Assembly (NCBI GenBank): GCA_004151065.3
Contig: NWUY0300124015.1
Span: 1 to 12,981, forward strand
Source: Larix sibirica
Lineage: Eukaryota > Streptophyta > Pinopsida > Pinales > Pinaceae
Direction of reading: 5' to 3'
DNA length: 12,981 nucleotides
This document shows positions 1 to 8,616 of the stretch, piece by piece (position 1 is the stretch's first letter; each line of letters starts with the position of its first letter). Made by a program: the position numbers and the translations under genes. The notes beneath the pieces were generated by a model. The model was given only the letters and a program-made list of their open reading frames with translations, searched no databases and was not told the origin of the DNA.

Positions 1-400
1 AAGTAAGAACCCTATGTGAATTAAGAGTAGTTAGAGGAATAACCACCACACTCTATCATAAGCCTTTGAAATATCAATCTTTGCAACCACAACACTGAGT
101 TTCTTATGCTTGATGATATGTAGTCCCTCCTGAGCAAATCCAACCACATCATCAATTTGTCAACCTTTTAGGAAAAAACACAACTCCAATGAAATGTATT
201 TTGACATGAGTGAATTCATATGAACTGCTAAAATCTTAGAAAATATTTTATTGATACAGTTGCACGAAGAGATTGTCCTGAAGTTACCATAATTATTAGG
301 CTTATCAACCTTTCAAATCAAAGCAATAAAGGTGGAGTTAAAATTTTGAAGTACATGCTCTAACATTTGACCTCTTCCACTACTCTTAAGAGTTCCATAA
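1..400 (-). other. Reverse transcriptase domain (fingers and palm start), edge-truncated
   Basis: Between about 350 and 1 the minus strand gives a single reading frame that, ignoring stops, matches the N-terminal RT region of plant LINEs. The order is EHVLQNFNSTFIALI, then KVDKPNNYGNF, KILAVHMNSLMSKYISLE, QIDDVVGFAQEG and KIDISKAYDRVWWLFL, ending in LLLIHIGF at the window edge. KIDISKAYDRV is RT motif A and carries the first catalytic Asp. The FADD/YADD box and thumb would lie outside the window. In-frame stops occur after FIALI, after FLKG and after WWLFL. Confidence 0.92.
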
Positions 401-1009
401 CTAATAGGTCAAAGAAACCCAAAAATAATTATGTCATCCACCTCTCGGGGCTTAGACCCTTCCCTTTTTGAAAAGTATTTAGAACCCTCATCAACTCAAA
501 CATAGTCACCTCCTCAAAAAATAAATTATTTTCTTTATCTGAAGCCAAATGAGGGAATAAAGTACATACATTTGCCACCTCTACTATATTTGCAGCCTCA
601 GGCTATTGGTAAATATTTGAGAAATACTAGACCCCTAGGTCCATCAAGTTCTTGAATCCCCAAATGTTTCGACCTTAAGAATTATGCAGTTCCCAAATAG
701 TATTGAGATTTTTCCGGTGGTTAGCGAACTAATGGAATAATTTTTTATTCTCATCACCTAGATTGAACCAAATTTCTCTACTCCTCATCCGTCATTTTTC
801 CTCTCTATCTCTGAGTAACTTAGTCTTTTTTATCTCCAATTCTATAAGAGTTAAGAGTTCCACTTTAGGAAATACCCCTTCAGAGTTCTTGCTTAAAAAG
901 GAACATCTATAAAATCCTCTCCTTCTTTGAGAGATTTGTCCTGATTATTTACTCTAACAACCGACCATTCCACCACCTTTTCCTTTAAATATAGCAAAGA
1001 ATATGCAAA

Positions 1010-1818
1010 CTACCCACTAGCGGGGAGCTTCAATTCTAAATTATAGAATTTCCACTCCCTTTGAACCAAAGCAGTAAAACCTTTGGCTTCCAACCTTACC
1101 AGATTAAGTTTAAAAGGAGATGATGGTTTATCTTTTGACTTGGAGAGTTCCAAAAATATATGGTTATGGTTAGAGCCACCTCCAAACCCTACGTAGATTT
1201 TGAACCTTCCCATCCTCAACGAAATTTTTTTTGTGACCAAGAATTGATCTAAATGCTTGGAAACATCGACATTTACACGACACTATTACGCTAGGTGCGC
1301 TTAAGTTTTGTAGGCTCCATGTCAATTAGATATGCAGACTAAATATGATGAACAAAGTAACGTGAAAGTTCATATGGATGAACTACAACACCCCAAATAT
1401 TTTCCTTTCTCATAGTAAAATTAAAATCCCCCCTATAGTCATATTACTTTCGTTGATGACGTACACATAAAAGAACATATCCATAAGTATTGATTACGAT
1501 CATATGGTCCATAAACATTCAAAAGTGTAATCTGAATGTCCAAGCATTTGCATCGGTAAATAGTACACAAACTTGAATTCACAGAGAGAGATCAACTCTC
1601 CAACCTGTTAGTAGGCCTCCTGACACTCCATTTGCATCAACCCACTAAAAGTATTAATTTTTGAAAAGAGTCTCTAGAGTACCAATAATTAGATCTCCCA
1701 TTCTCATTGTTTCTTGAACAATAAATATATCCATCCTCTCTTTTTCCACTGTCCCATGCAGGGATAATATCTTTGAAGAGGTACCCAAACCCCTCACCTT
1801 CAAAGAGAGGATTTTTAT
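1010..1818 (-). other. APE-type endonuclease domain relic of LINE ORF2
   Basis: This is the Mg-dependent exonuclease-endonuclease-phosphatase fold that nicks target DNA for L1-type elements. The motif with the catalytic Glu is kept (VQET at 1719-1708). The GGDFN motif survives as RGDFN at 1444-1430, keeping Asp and Asn. The C-terminal SDH motif reads SNH at 1174-1166, so the conserved Asp is Asn although the His is kept. The downstream part (IFLELSKSKDKPSSPFKLN, about 1159-1103) matches the usual plant LINE wording and stays open as far as 1010. Frames shift between about 1240 and 1440 and again near 1500, so no single frame covers the domain. Confidence 0.88.
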
Positions 1819-1884
1819 TAGGTAACCATTGAAATGGGATAAGTATCTCTAAGAACCCAACTAAGTTTCTTTTGTTTCCCATGT

Positions 1885-4104
1885 AATATTTTCATCACAA
1901 CATTATTATGAGCATAGTGCATATGAGATTTCCTTCTAGAACCCCCCCTCCCCACAACCCTCCTAGGATCAAACCCTAATCCCCATGGTGTAGAATCATA
2001 TAGGGAACCCAAAGGGCCCAACTTATACCTATGGAGGTAAGTATTTTTCGTTTGAAATCCCTTGCGAAGAGGTGGATTGTTTCCTTGGAGAGGTTACCTC
2101 TTTATCCACCAAGCAAATTTAGGGGTTTGGTTCCCAATTGGCAATGAATAACCTAGATCCCCAAACCTATATGAGGAGGATCCCCTTTAGGGATCAGTCC
2201 TGAGCAACAAAACTCTAGACCCCTGAAAAATCCCCCCCCCCAGGCTTGTCATGGATCATCTTAAACCCGCCTTCATCATAAGAGAAGGAATTATCAAGTT
2301 TTAACATACTTGAATGAGAGGCATGGGCTAGACTTAAGTTGCTTGTTCCTTTGACCACAAAACTAGAAGCACCAAGAATTGCACTAGTTTCCACAACCCT
2401 TAAAATTGCACCATCCCGCTTTTCCTTGATAAACTTTTCACCTTCCAAGGCTTTGAAACACCCTTCAGAGTTCTTCAAGTTGATAGGTGATCCTCTATGC
2501 AATACCCATACCACCTCACTAGGGCATCTGTTCGCTTCAAACCCCAGTTGATCTTGCTTCACCTTGACCAAAGAGGTAGTATGAGCTTCACCCCACTTCA
2601 AAGAAGTTTGTTTTTCCAAAAGTGGTCTTGTCTGCATAGAAGAAACTTGCTTCACAAGGGAAGAAAGAGATGATGAATGAGGTAGATTGACCACATCCAC
2701 ATTCTCAATACCCCCAAAGAACAACCTGAATTGCTACCGTCAAATTGTTCCCCGTACAAAGTACCAACAACTCCCAAATCTTTGTAAATTGGAAAGGAAG
2801 CCACAACATATGGAACAAAGGTTTTAGCAGATCACCCCTCTTTTTTTTTGCCATAATTTCCTAATAAAAGACTTATGACAATCCTCGACTACATGTCCAA
2901 CTAATCATGACAACATAAACATCTAAAAGGGATGTTATAGTAGTCAAGTTCTTGAGCATACTTCCAAACACCCACTTCGACATCAATACTCTTTGATAAT
3001 CTCTTAAAGAGATTGATATTCAACAAGATCTCAGCCATCGATCGATAAAAAAAATATTTATAGGACAGATAAACCATTAAGGTCTTTCCCAAAAAAATCC
3101 CCATGTCCCTCAATAAATTATCATTTCAGAGCTCCAGGAGAAGACCTGTAAGCTTCACCTAGACTAGGGTCAATTTCATCATCTCCCGTTGAGGATCAAA
3201 ACATGGGTGCCAAAATTAAGCGGGGAAGATATCCATAACTAATGATTGGTCAGGATTTTCACCTCTTCCTCCTTTGACTTTTTTTTTCCCGTGAAAAAAA
3301 TCATACTATTGCTATTCGATTGACTGAATCAAGTGACTCTTCCTCCTCTGACTTGAATATGAAACTAACCCGACCCTTACATAATATGTCATGAAAAATT
3401 GAGCAATAACCCAACAAGCACACCTAGGAGTTATTAATCCAACATTAGAGTGAGTTTTCGGATAGAGATACCCCAAATAACCATCCCACCAAAGTATTAC
3501 CCATATAGTTCAAGATTTTATCCACCTGGAGGTCGTCCCCCATGGTCATCTTCATACACCCCTTTTGTTAACCTTCTTTCTTCTATTAGAACCCTTCCGA
3601 TAATCGTATTCTAAATCCCTAGTAGGAGGTTAAGGGACAGAATCAATGTGAGCCAACAAATCCAAGAAGCTACCCACAAATCCCTAACCTCATCGAAGAT
3701 AGACCCACATGGCACAAAACCACATATCTATGCAACCATGCAAGAAGAGAATGGAAGGTCTGGACTACCATCGAAAGAGGTGTAGTAGGGAAGAATAATA
3801 CCCCTTAGAGATAATGCTGTTGTCACCATCAGTACTACCTTCTACTACAGCCTCTGTTTCCACTACATAGTTAGGAGATAAAGATATTTTATGTCTTTTA
3901 CACCTTTTCGTTAGGATCCAAAACATTATTTAACCTACGAAAGAGCTCAACCCTACCAACATTACCATCCAAGAGAGCTCGCGAATTTGAATAATCAAAG
4001 ATCCCCACTATGTCCATAGGGCCTGACCCAAAATTGACCAGCTCATCTGCCACTTCGAATTGATCTAAAGAGTTCCCCAACCTTGGGGTTTCCACACTGG
4101 TCAT
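1885..4104 (-). pseudogene. LINE ORF1 pseudogene (DUF4283-like domain plus CCHC knuckle)
   Basis: ORF1 proteins of plant L1 elements bind the element RNA. A Met at 4104 begins a frame open to about 3898 (MTSVETPRLGNSLDQFEVAD). Coding-like text then resumes in shifted frames, such as FVGSFLDLLAHIDSV near 3680-3630 and a basic stretch rich in Arg and Lys near 3590-3560. LNYMGNTLVGWLFG (about 3515-3470) and an Glu-rich stretch near 3340 begin the DUF4283-like region, which continues with FDPQREMMKLTLV (from 3200), then LLRDMGIFLGKTLMV (about 3118-3070), and ends in LDYYNIPFRC just before the zinc knuckle. A 170-residue open stretch (2724-2215) is the hydrophilic variable C-terminal part, rich in Ser and Lys. 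A basic tail, RRKSHMHYAHNNV near 1935-1895, probably ends the protein in another frame. The exact end is uncertain. Confidence 0.85.
2878..2921 (-). other. CCHC zinc knuckle of LINE ORF1, split by a frameshift
   Basis: On the minus strand CLCCHD (2921-2904) is followed, after a +2 (or -1) shift and a TAG at 2903-2901, by GHVVEDC (2898-2878). Together they supply the residues and spacing of the C-x2-C-x4-H-x4-C retroviral-type knuckle. It is preceded by LDYYNIPFR, the usual lead-in for this knuckle in plant LINE ORF1, and followed by a basic stretch with KLWQKK. All four zinc ligands are still encoded; only the reading frame is broken. Confidence 0.88.
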
Positions 4105-4311
4105 CCCCCCTCGACACACATATATATTTAATAAAATCAAAGTCCAAATAGACTATTTTTTTTTGTTGTTGCTTATGTTGAGTATAATAATTAAAATCAA
4201 TGTGTGAAACTTTACATTTTGAAATTTTACCCATTAAATATTTAATAATTGGGAAATGACTAATTACCTAAAAATATCGTAACAAAAATGCTAACAAAAA
4301 AATTGTTAAAA
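4105..4311. other. AT-rich flank upstream of LINE ORF1, no gene seen
   Basis: This is a very AT-rich stretch with a run of nine T at 4156-4164. It may include LINE 5' UTR or the insertion flank; no motif allows a choice. No coding similarity is visible. Confidence 0.4.
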
Positions 4312-4385
4312 AGAAGGGTTGTGTTTCTCGACTTAAGCAATCGTGAAGAGAAGGGTTGTGTTTCTCAAATTAAAAAATCGTGTGC
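4312..4385. repeat. Imperfect 37-bp tandem duplication
   Basis: Two adjacent copies (4312-4348 and 4349-4385) both begin agaagggttgtgtttctc and share a central atcgtg. The second half of the unit has diverged. The function is unknown; it looks like an old local duplication. Confidence 0.85.
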
Positions 4386-4548
4386 ATAAAGTACTAAGAA
4401 TACGTGAGATTCAACCCAAGGTTAGTCCCTTTTAACAACGACATGGGTAAGGCTTCCTTTTCTATAGGTATGAAAAAATTATGAAACCTTGTAACTTCTT
4501 AGGAAGTTTAGGAGGTTTCAACTATGACAATCTAAAACTAGTTTCGTT

Positions 4549-4652
4549 TATGTGATAACTTGAGATGGATGTTATTACACTATTGTTAGAGTATGTGACC
4601 TATGTGATAACTTGAGAAGGATGTTATTACACTATTGTTAGAGTATGTGACC
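4549..4652. repeat. Near-perfect 52-bp tandem duplication
   Basis: Copies at 4549-4600 and 4601-4652 both run from tatgtgataacttgaga to gagtatgtgacc. The only difference I see is T versus A in the GAGATGG/GAGAAGG segment. The near identity points to a fairly recent replication-slippage or repair duplication compared with the decayed elements around it. Confidence 0.95.
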
Positions 4653-4922
4653 TTGAAGCTTTCTCATCACTAGTGAATATAATAGGTGGAATATTACAAA
4701 ATACTTTTCAAATGTAAGAGTTTGGCCCTTTATAAAAATAATCTCTTCATCTTATCTTTATAAGAGGGACCCTTCATTTAAATAAGAAATGAACTACTCA
4801 ATTTAAGACGAAATTGAATGATCTTTAAGACCATGTCATTATTGAAAAACCTTCATTACCGTATCTCTAAAAATTAAAAGAGATTAAATAGTACAAACCA
4901 TAAAATAATTGAAGAAAGATAA

Positions 4923-5276
4923 TTTGAAGAAGAGGTAGTTGGCATGAGTCTTGTAGGTACAAAGTAGATGATAAAGGAGATTATCGATCTCGAAGGTCTT
5001 GAGTTGTTAAAAGGAAGGTAATGCCTTGACCTCATCAAGGATTATCCATGAGGGAATTACATAGTTAAAGGAGTGACAAAAGATGGAAAAGATCAACTCA
5101 TTGGTGAAGATGAGAAGTATAACATTGACCACCAAAATTCATACTTCTAGTGAATGTAGAAGCTTTACTTTCATAAAAGGAATTCAAAGAACAGAATAGT
5201 CCAAATGTTGAGGGATTATCTCAAGACAAGTTGGGAGGATTTAGTGTACTTAACCAATAGAAACAATAAATTTTGA
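4923..5276 (+). pseudogene. Unrecognised plus-strand coding-like relic
   Basis: One plus-strand frame reads as protein-like sequence across about 115 codons if its stops are ignored. It begins after a TAA at 4920-4922 with FEEEVVGMSLVGTK, then IKEIIDLEGLELLKGR, CLDLIKDYP, NYIVKGVTKDGKDQLIGEDE and KYNIDHQNSYF up to a TAG at 5148-5150. After further stops the same frame continues as KNRIVQMLRDYLKTSWEDL to a TGA at 5274-5276. The charged, balanced composition is unlike the neighbouring AT-rich noise, and several stops fall where a single change from a sense codon would explain them. I do not recognise the family. It could be a relic of a retrotransposon polyprotein or of a host gene, or a chance effect. 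It abuts the putative LTR at 5274. Confidence 0.35.
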
Positions 5277-5739
5277 TCAATATTAGAAGAAATATAAACC
5301 GCAGAAGTAAAATATGAGAAATGAGAGAAGTGAACTTGCAGGATATAAACCCTTATATTGATAATCCAAAAATAGCACAATGTTCACGACCCTCTTCAAG
5401 GGGAAACCTCCAAATGAGCAAAGCTCCAATACAATGNAAAATACTTGACAAAACATTACGTAGCCTTCTACCTCTATAAATAGTTTCTCACTAGAAAATC
5501 CCTAACTACTTGTGGCCTCATCATTAATGATTACTAATGCTCTAGTGGGCCTTAATAAAGGCGACCCTTTTACATTGAATAACCACACACCATCTACCTA
5601 ATGGGCCTTATTAAAAGGATGGCCTCATACATTAATTGACTAACTCCTAAGTACCTCAAAGTAGGGAGGTTAGGGTAGGGCCATCTTAAGGCCTCAACTA
5701 CCCCCAAGTTGTTAGACTTGAGGACCCTCTTTTAAAACA
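5274..5739. mobile_element. Putative LTR or solo LTR (about 466 bp)
   Basis: This block differs from its surroundings: it is richer in G and C, and has a TATA box at its centre (TATAAATAG at 5475-5483, which reads CTATTTATA on the other strand). It also has an AATAAA-type signal near 5571 and an imperfect internal repeat around two GGGCCTTA segments (about 5551 and 5605). Candidate ends are TG at 5274 and CA at 5739. The hexamer taaatt follows the right end (5740-5745) and also occurs at 5267-5272, one base from the left end, as a target duplication might. These AT-rich matches could be chance. Orientation is undecided because the TATA box reads acceptably both ways. Element class is unknown. 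An N at 5437 lies within it. Confidence 0.45.
5475..5483 (+). promoter_or_regulatory. TATA box candidate inside putative LTR
   Basis: TATAAATAG matches the plant TATA consensus and lies near the middle of the putative LTR, where an LTR promoter is expected. The complementary strand (CTATTTATA followed by GAGG) could also serve, so the direction of transcription is not settled. There is no direct evidence of activity. Confidence 0.4.
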
Positions 5740-7450
5740 TAAATTCATTTTGAATCGCACCACCATCAAATGTACATTTCTTTACTCATTTTACTTGTAA
5801 TGGTTGACGATGCTTTCATGTTTCATGGTTTGATTGATTAATGTCTCCTTACTTGCATGGATGTTGAGAGTACTTATAAATTGGTTTCTTCCCTTATGCT
5901 TTCAAGAGCAATCTCTAGTTCTTTGCATCAAGTTATTGTGACTTATTTAGGATAGGCTCTAAGTTGGTTTTCTCTTTCGCATTCTTGCATAAGATGTCAC
6001 ATGATAATCCTTTAATTTTCTCATTACTTCTGGAATGATTTATGGTTTCACATGTTTTAGTGACATAACACCTAAGATATCTACGAGGCATTGTCATAAA
6101 TTATCATGGAGAAGCAAATTTTTTGCTTAGCAACCATTGAATATTCAATGCAATTTAAATGTAGTGAGATGCTAAAACAAGCATATTAAAGGTGACATGT
6201 CAAGATTGATTGAATTTTGCTCTGAAATATCGAATGAGGAGCATATCACGGTTAATACATGAAGCAATGGTGAGGGAGAATTTATGACCAAGAACACTAT
6301 GATGTCATCCAATGGCTCTTTAGGATTAATCAATAAGTCTTTACCTCTCTTGTGGTTTTCCCTCTTTTGATTCTTTAGTGTTTGCAATGTTATGAAGTAT
6401 GTAAACCTTTACTAATTAAGTAAACATGTGAAGGGAGATGTTAATGGATCTACTTAACACTTATGCTCTTGATGTAGTATCTTCGGTCCTTTGCACTAAG
6501 TTTTCCTATGTGTATTTTGGTCTTGTTCTAACTTCCTCTTCCTTGTTTTTTGGTTGAAAATAGTGATCGAATGATGTGGTAGATGGCTCATCCCTTTTAA
6601 CACTCATGAACACATGGTTGCTTAATGCTTCATGTCAATCTAAGCATGACCTATTTTGAATCCAAACTTTGATTTCATTAACTTGTGCCATGCATGAAAA
6701 TGACAATTGAAAACTTGTGCACTCTAGTTTATTGGAATAAATAGGCATTTATGGCTTATGTCATTATGGTCTTAGCATATTTTCAAATCCATGTGAGTGT
6801 GTAGGACTACACAAGCTTGAATCATGGGATCAAAAATAATTGTGTTGCTTTTAAATGATAACCATTCAAGAAATTCAAGAGGATTGATGTTATATTACTA
6901 AGAAGAAGTGAACAAAGTGGCACATACACAATTCTCATGGATTGGCATTTCCCATAGGTTCTCAAAAGTCATCCTTTGATACTTTGCATCAAAACTCTCA
7001 TCAATTGCTTGGTTTCATTTAATGGCATCTTTCATTTTTCTTGATTATGATTATGACCTAATTAACTTCTATAGGTTTTGGTTATAATCTCATTTGCTTG
7101 TGGGTCCTTGATAATGCATAAGATTACCCTTGACACCATTTGTATATTTGATTGATTATTAGCTTATGTGATCTCATGGTTTAATATGCTTCTATGCTCA
7201 CTTTGTGTACATCACCATTATACATCATATCCATAGCATTAATAATGAAAAGAAAACCACAATCTTAACCCTTCAACAAAAGGCATAAGAGCTAGTTATC
7301 TGAACAACAAGTGAGAAATGAGTGTGGTAAATGCACACACAAATGGCATGAGGCTATGGAGAGTAGTGTATCGAAGCATACTGTAGTGACATTTAGTTAT
7401 GTCTAATGAAGATATATCATAACTAGGAAACCTACAATGTTGCATCATGA
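5740..7450. other. About 1.7 kb without recognisable gene
   Basis: The plus strand is T-rich, full of short words such as cttatg, catgg and tttcat, with dense stops in all six frames. I see no coding similarity, RNA gene or long repeat. The right part may include the 5' LTR of the copia element that follows, but I could not locate its left end. A small inverted repeat (tagttatg at 7394-7401, cataacta at 7418-7425) is the only local structure noted. Confidence 0.6.
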
Positions 7451-7456
7451 GACTCA

Positions 7457-7469
7457 TGGTATCAATGCC
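7457..7469 (+). other. Second primer-binding-site-like sequence
   Basis: The sequence tggtatcaatgcc also resembles the initiator-tRNA primer site, differing in the middle, and is preceded by CA. It lies exactly 100 bp upstream of the better placed candidate. It may be chance, or a relic of an earlier copy or of a duplicated LTR end. Confidence 0.3.
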
Positions 7470-7556
7470 AAAAGCACAATAAGAAGCATGGTGAGATTGT
7501 TTTCCTTCTTTGGCTTTGCATTTTCTTTGTCTTTAGACTAATAATGAAGTTTTTCA

Positions 7557-7570
7557 TGGTATTAGAGTTG
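7557..7570 (+). other. Best primer-binding-site candidate of the copia element
   Basis: The sequence tggtattagagttg resembles the initiator-methionine tRNA primer site of plant copia elements (TGGTATCAGAGC), differing within it by two C-to-T changes. It directly follows a CA (7555-7556), which would be the 3' end of the 5' LTR. The leader tctaggtttaagag and the gag start at 7683 follow at normal distance. Confidence 0.6.
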
Positions 7571-8203
7571 TCTAGGTTTAAGAGTTTTATTTTGGAGTTC
7601 TCATTAGATCTGCCAATTGTTCATGAAAAAGGTGTTTGGATTTAATGGAATAATTGAGAATGAGGAAAATAATTAAAGAGAGATGAAAATGGAAATGAAG
7701 GTGGATATTGAGAAGTTTAATGGTCACAACTTCATTCTATGGAAGAGATACATGTAAGGTGTGTTGAAATATAATGATTTGTGGACTGTTGTTGTTGGGA
7801 GACCAACACATATAAATGACGAAGAATGGATCAATATGGATAAGAGAGCATGATCTGCAATCCATGTTTGCCTTGCAGATTCTGTTTTTCTTAATGTCTC
7901 TAAATCTCCATTGACAAAGGAGATGTTGGAGAGGCTAATTTCTTAGTATGATTCCATGTTATTGGTCATTAAAATGTCAATGAGAATAAATGTTTTCACA
8001 ATGAAGATGAAGGAAGGAGAAAAGTTTGCAAGCATTTAAATAACTTTTAATATGCTGATGAAACAATTAGCTTCCATTGGATATCAACAAAGTTCTAAGG
8101 ATCAATATTGCTCTCCTCATTAGTATGTCAACTTCATGGGAGAATTTGGTTATAGCTATTAGTGTATTTTCAAGGGATAATCCCAAGATTGAGGCCTTTA
8201 TGA

Positions 8204-8345
8204 GACATTTATTGAATGAGGAAGCAAGGTGATTATTAGCAAGATTGAATATAGATTAAGAGTCATTCTTTACNGACATTTATTGAATGAGGAAGCAAGG
8301 TGATTATTTGCAAGATTGAATTTAGATTAAGAGGCATTCTTTACA
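8204..8345 (+). repeat. 71-bp tandem duplication in gag with N at the junction
   Basis: Copies at 8204-8274 and 8275-8345 both begin gacatttattgaatgagg and end ttctttac. I count three mismatches, plus the N at the end of copy 1 (8274). The unit encodes the LLNEEAR part of gag. Because 71 is not a multiple of three, the second copy breaks the frame; a single copy would leave the frame continuous through this part. Confidence 0.95.
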
Positions 8346-8425
8346 AGAGGCTTCTCTAGAGAAATAATGACAATGGATTTCATGGCAGATTCAAGTCCAA
8401 GGGAATGAGAAAATATGAAGTGGTG

Positions 8426-8467
8426 TGTTGGAAATGCGACAAAGAAGGGCATATAAAGAAGTATTTT
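8426..8467 (+). other. Damaged CCHC zinc knuckle of copia gag
   Basis: CWKCDKEGHIKKYF follows the C-x2-C-x4-H-x4-C pattern of copia gag nucleocapsid knuckles, with the last Cys replaced by Phe (TTT at 8465-8467 in place of TGT). The basic lead-in RFKSKGMRKYEVV is typical. After this point the similarity to copia ends. Confidence 0.9.
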
Positions 8468-8616
8468 GTTACCCTTCAACTTTGTTTCCCAAGGAGTCAT
8501 GTTGATGTAAGCATGCATATTAAAATATTTTACACCCAAACAAAAACTTTTGTTTCAACAAATTATCACCAACAAAAGGGAACAATCCCACTTCTGCCAA
8601 AGGGTAAGGATCAACT

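Larger units (their letters stand above)
1..1818 (-). pseudogene. LINE ORF2 pseudogene: endonuclease plus N-terminal part of reverse transcriptase
   Basis: ORF2 of L1-type elements makes the endonuclease/reverse transcriptase. Its start is recognisable at 1818, where ATA replaces the expected ATG just before the KILS-type opening. Endonuclease landmarks follow: VRGLGTSSK (about 1800-1770), DIFIVQET (1731-1708), NVYGPY near 1520, RGDFN (1444-1430) and SNHNHI (1174-1157). The linker then shows REIWFNLGDEN and FANHRKNLNTIWELH (roughly 780-680) and FQKGKGLSPERW (about 470-440). RT motifs follow: NNYGNFRTISSCN (about 285-245), QIDD, FAQEGLHIIKHKK and KIDISKAYDRV (81-49), which contains the first catalytic Asp at 75-73. 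The frame is broken by many stops, for example TGA where Trp or Arg is usual (EK*RMRS, LKG*QIDD), and by frameshifts including one near 360-366. The YADD/FADD box is outside the window. The product is certainly non-functional. Confidence 0.93.
1..4104 (-). mobile_element. Degenerate L1-type plant LINE, truncated by window edge
   Basis: Read on the minus strand, the whole interval follows the order of a plant L1-type non-LTR retrotransposon: ORF1 with a DUF4283-like domain and a CCHC knuckle, then ORF2 with an APE-like endonuclease, a linker and the reverse transcriptase. Such elements copy themselves by nicking the target and priming reverse transcription on the nicked DNA. The landmarks come in the right order at plausible spacing: ORF1 RNA-binding domain near 3000-3540, knuckle at 2878-2921, endonuclease at 1815-1010, linker at 1000-430, RT from about 400 to the edge. 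Stops and frameshifts interrupt every domain, so the copy is dead. The RT catalytic box, 3' UTR and poly(A) tail lie beyond position 1. The 5' boundary is uncertain; I placed it at a plausible ORF1 Met at 4104, and any 5' UTR would lie above this. Confidence 0.93.
7457..8467 (+). mobile_element. Ty1/copia retrotransposon fragment (5' part)
   Basis: The elements of a plant Ty1/copia 5' region appear in order: primer-binding-site-like sequence, a leader of about 110 bp, then gag with its terminal zinc knuckle. Nothing resembling protease, integrase, RT or RNase H follows on the plus strand after 8467, so the element is truncated, or has been interrupted by the unrelated sequence that begins there. 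The 5' LTR must lie to the left, but its TG end was not found and no second LTR copy is visible in the window. The copy is dead. Confidence 0.85.
7683..8467 (+). pseudogene. Ty1/copia gag pseudogene
   Basis: Gag forms the virus-like particle of copia elements. The frame starts at an ATG at 7683 (in-frame ATGs also at 7689 and 7695), just after an in-frame TAA. It shows the family's order: KVDIEKFNGHNFILWKRYM (start of the UBN2/Retrotran_gag region), then DLWTVVVGRPTHINDEEW, AIHVCLADSVFLNVSK, INVFTMKMKEGEKFASI and MKQLASIGYQQSSKD. A frameshift near 8090-8100 leads to IALLISMSTSWENLVIAIS and MRHLLNEEAR. After the 71-bp duplication and another shift comes NDNGFHGRFKSKG and the knuckle. In-frame stops include one after KRYM, one after DKRA and one after LIS. 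The length to the knuckle fits a normal gag. It is not translatable. Confidence 0.92.

Noticed and set aside
1637-1882. Minus-strand open frame of 81 codons over the endonuclease region
   Set aside because: It is a shadow frame; the neighbouring frame carries the true endonuclease motifs (VRGLGTSSK, DIFIVQET).
2339-2551. Plus-strand open frame of 70 codons
   Set aside because: It is antisense to the real ORF1 C-terminal frame on the minus strand and has no family signal.
4043-4234. Minus-strand frame of 63 codons at the LINE 5' side
   Set aside because: Low-complexity, Lys/Tyr-rich reading of AT-rich DNA; the neighbouring frame is the better ORF1 start.
6172-6387. Minus-strand open frame of 71 codons
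   Set aside because: No motif, no context, and length within chance expectation for this composition.
7394-7425. Inverted repeat tagttatg / cataacta
   Set aside because: An eight-base stem with a 16-base loop is expected by chance in AT-rich DNA; no terminator or small RNA context.
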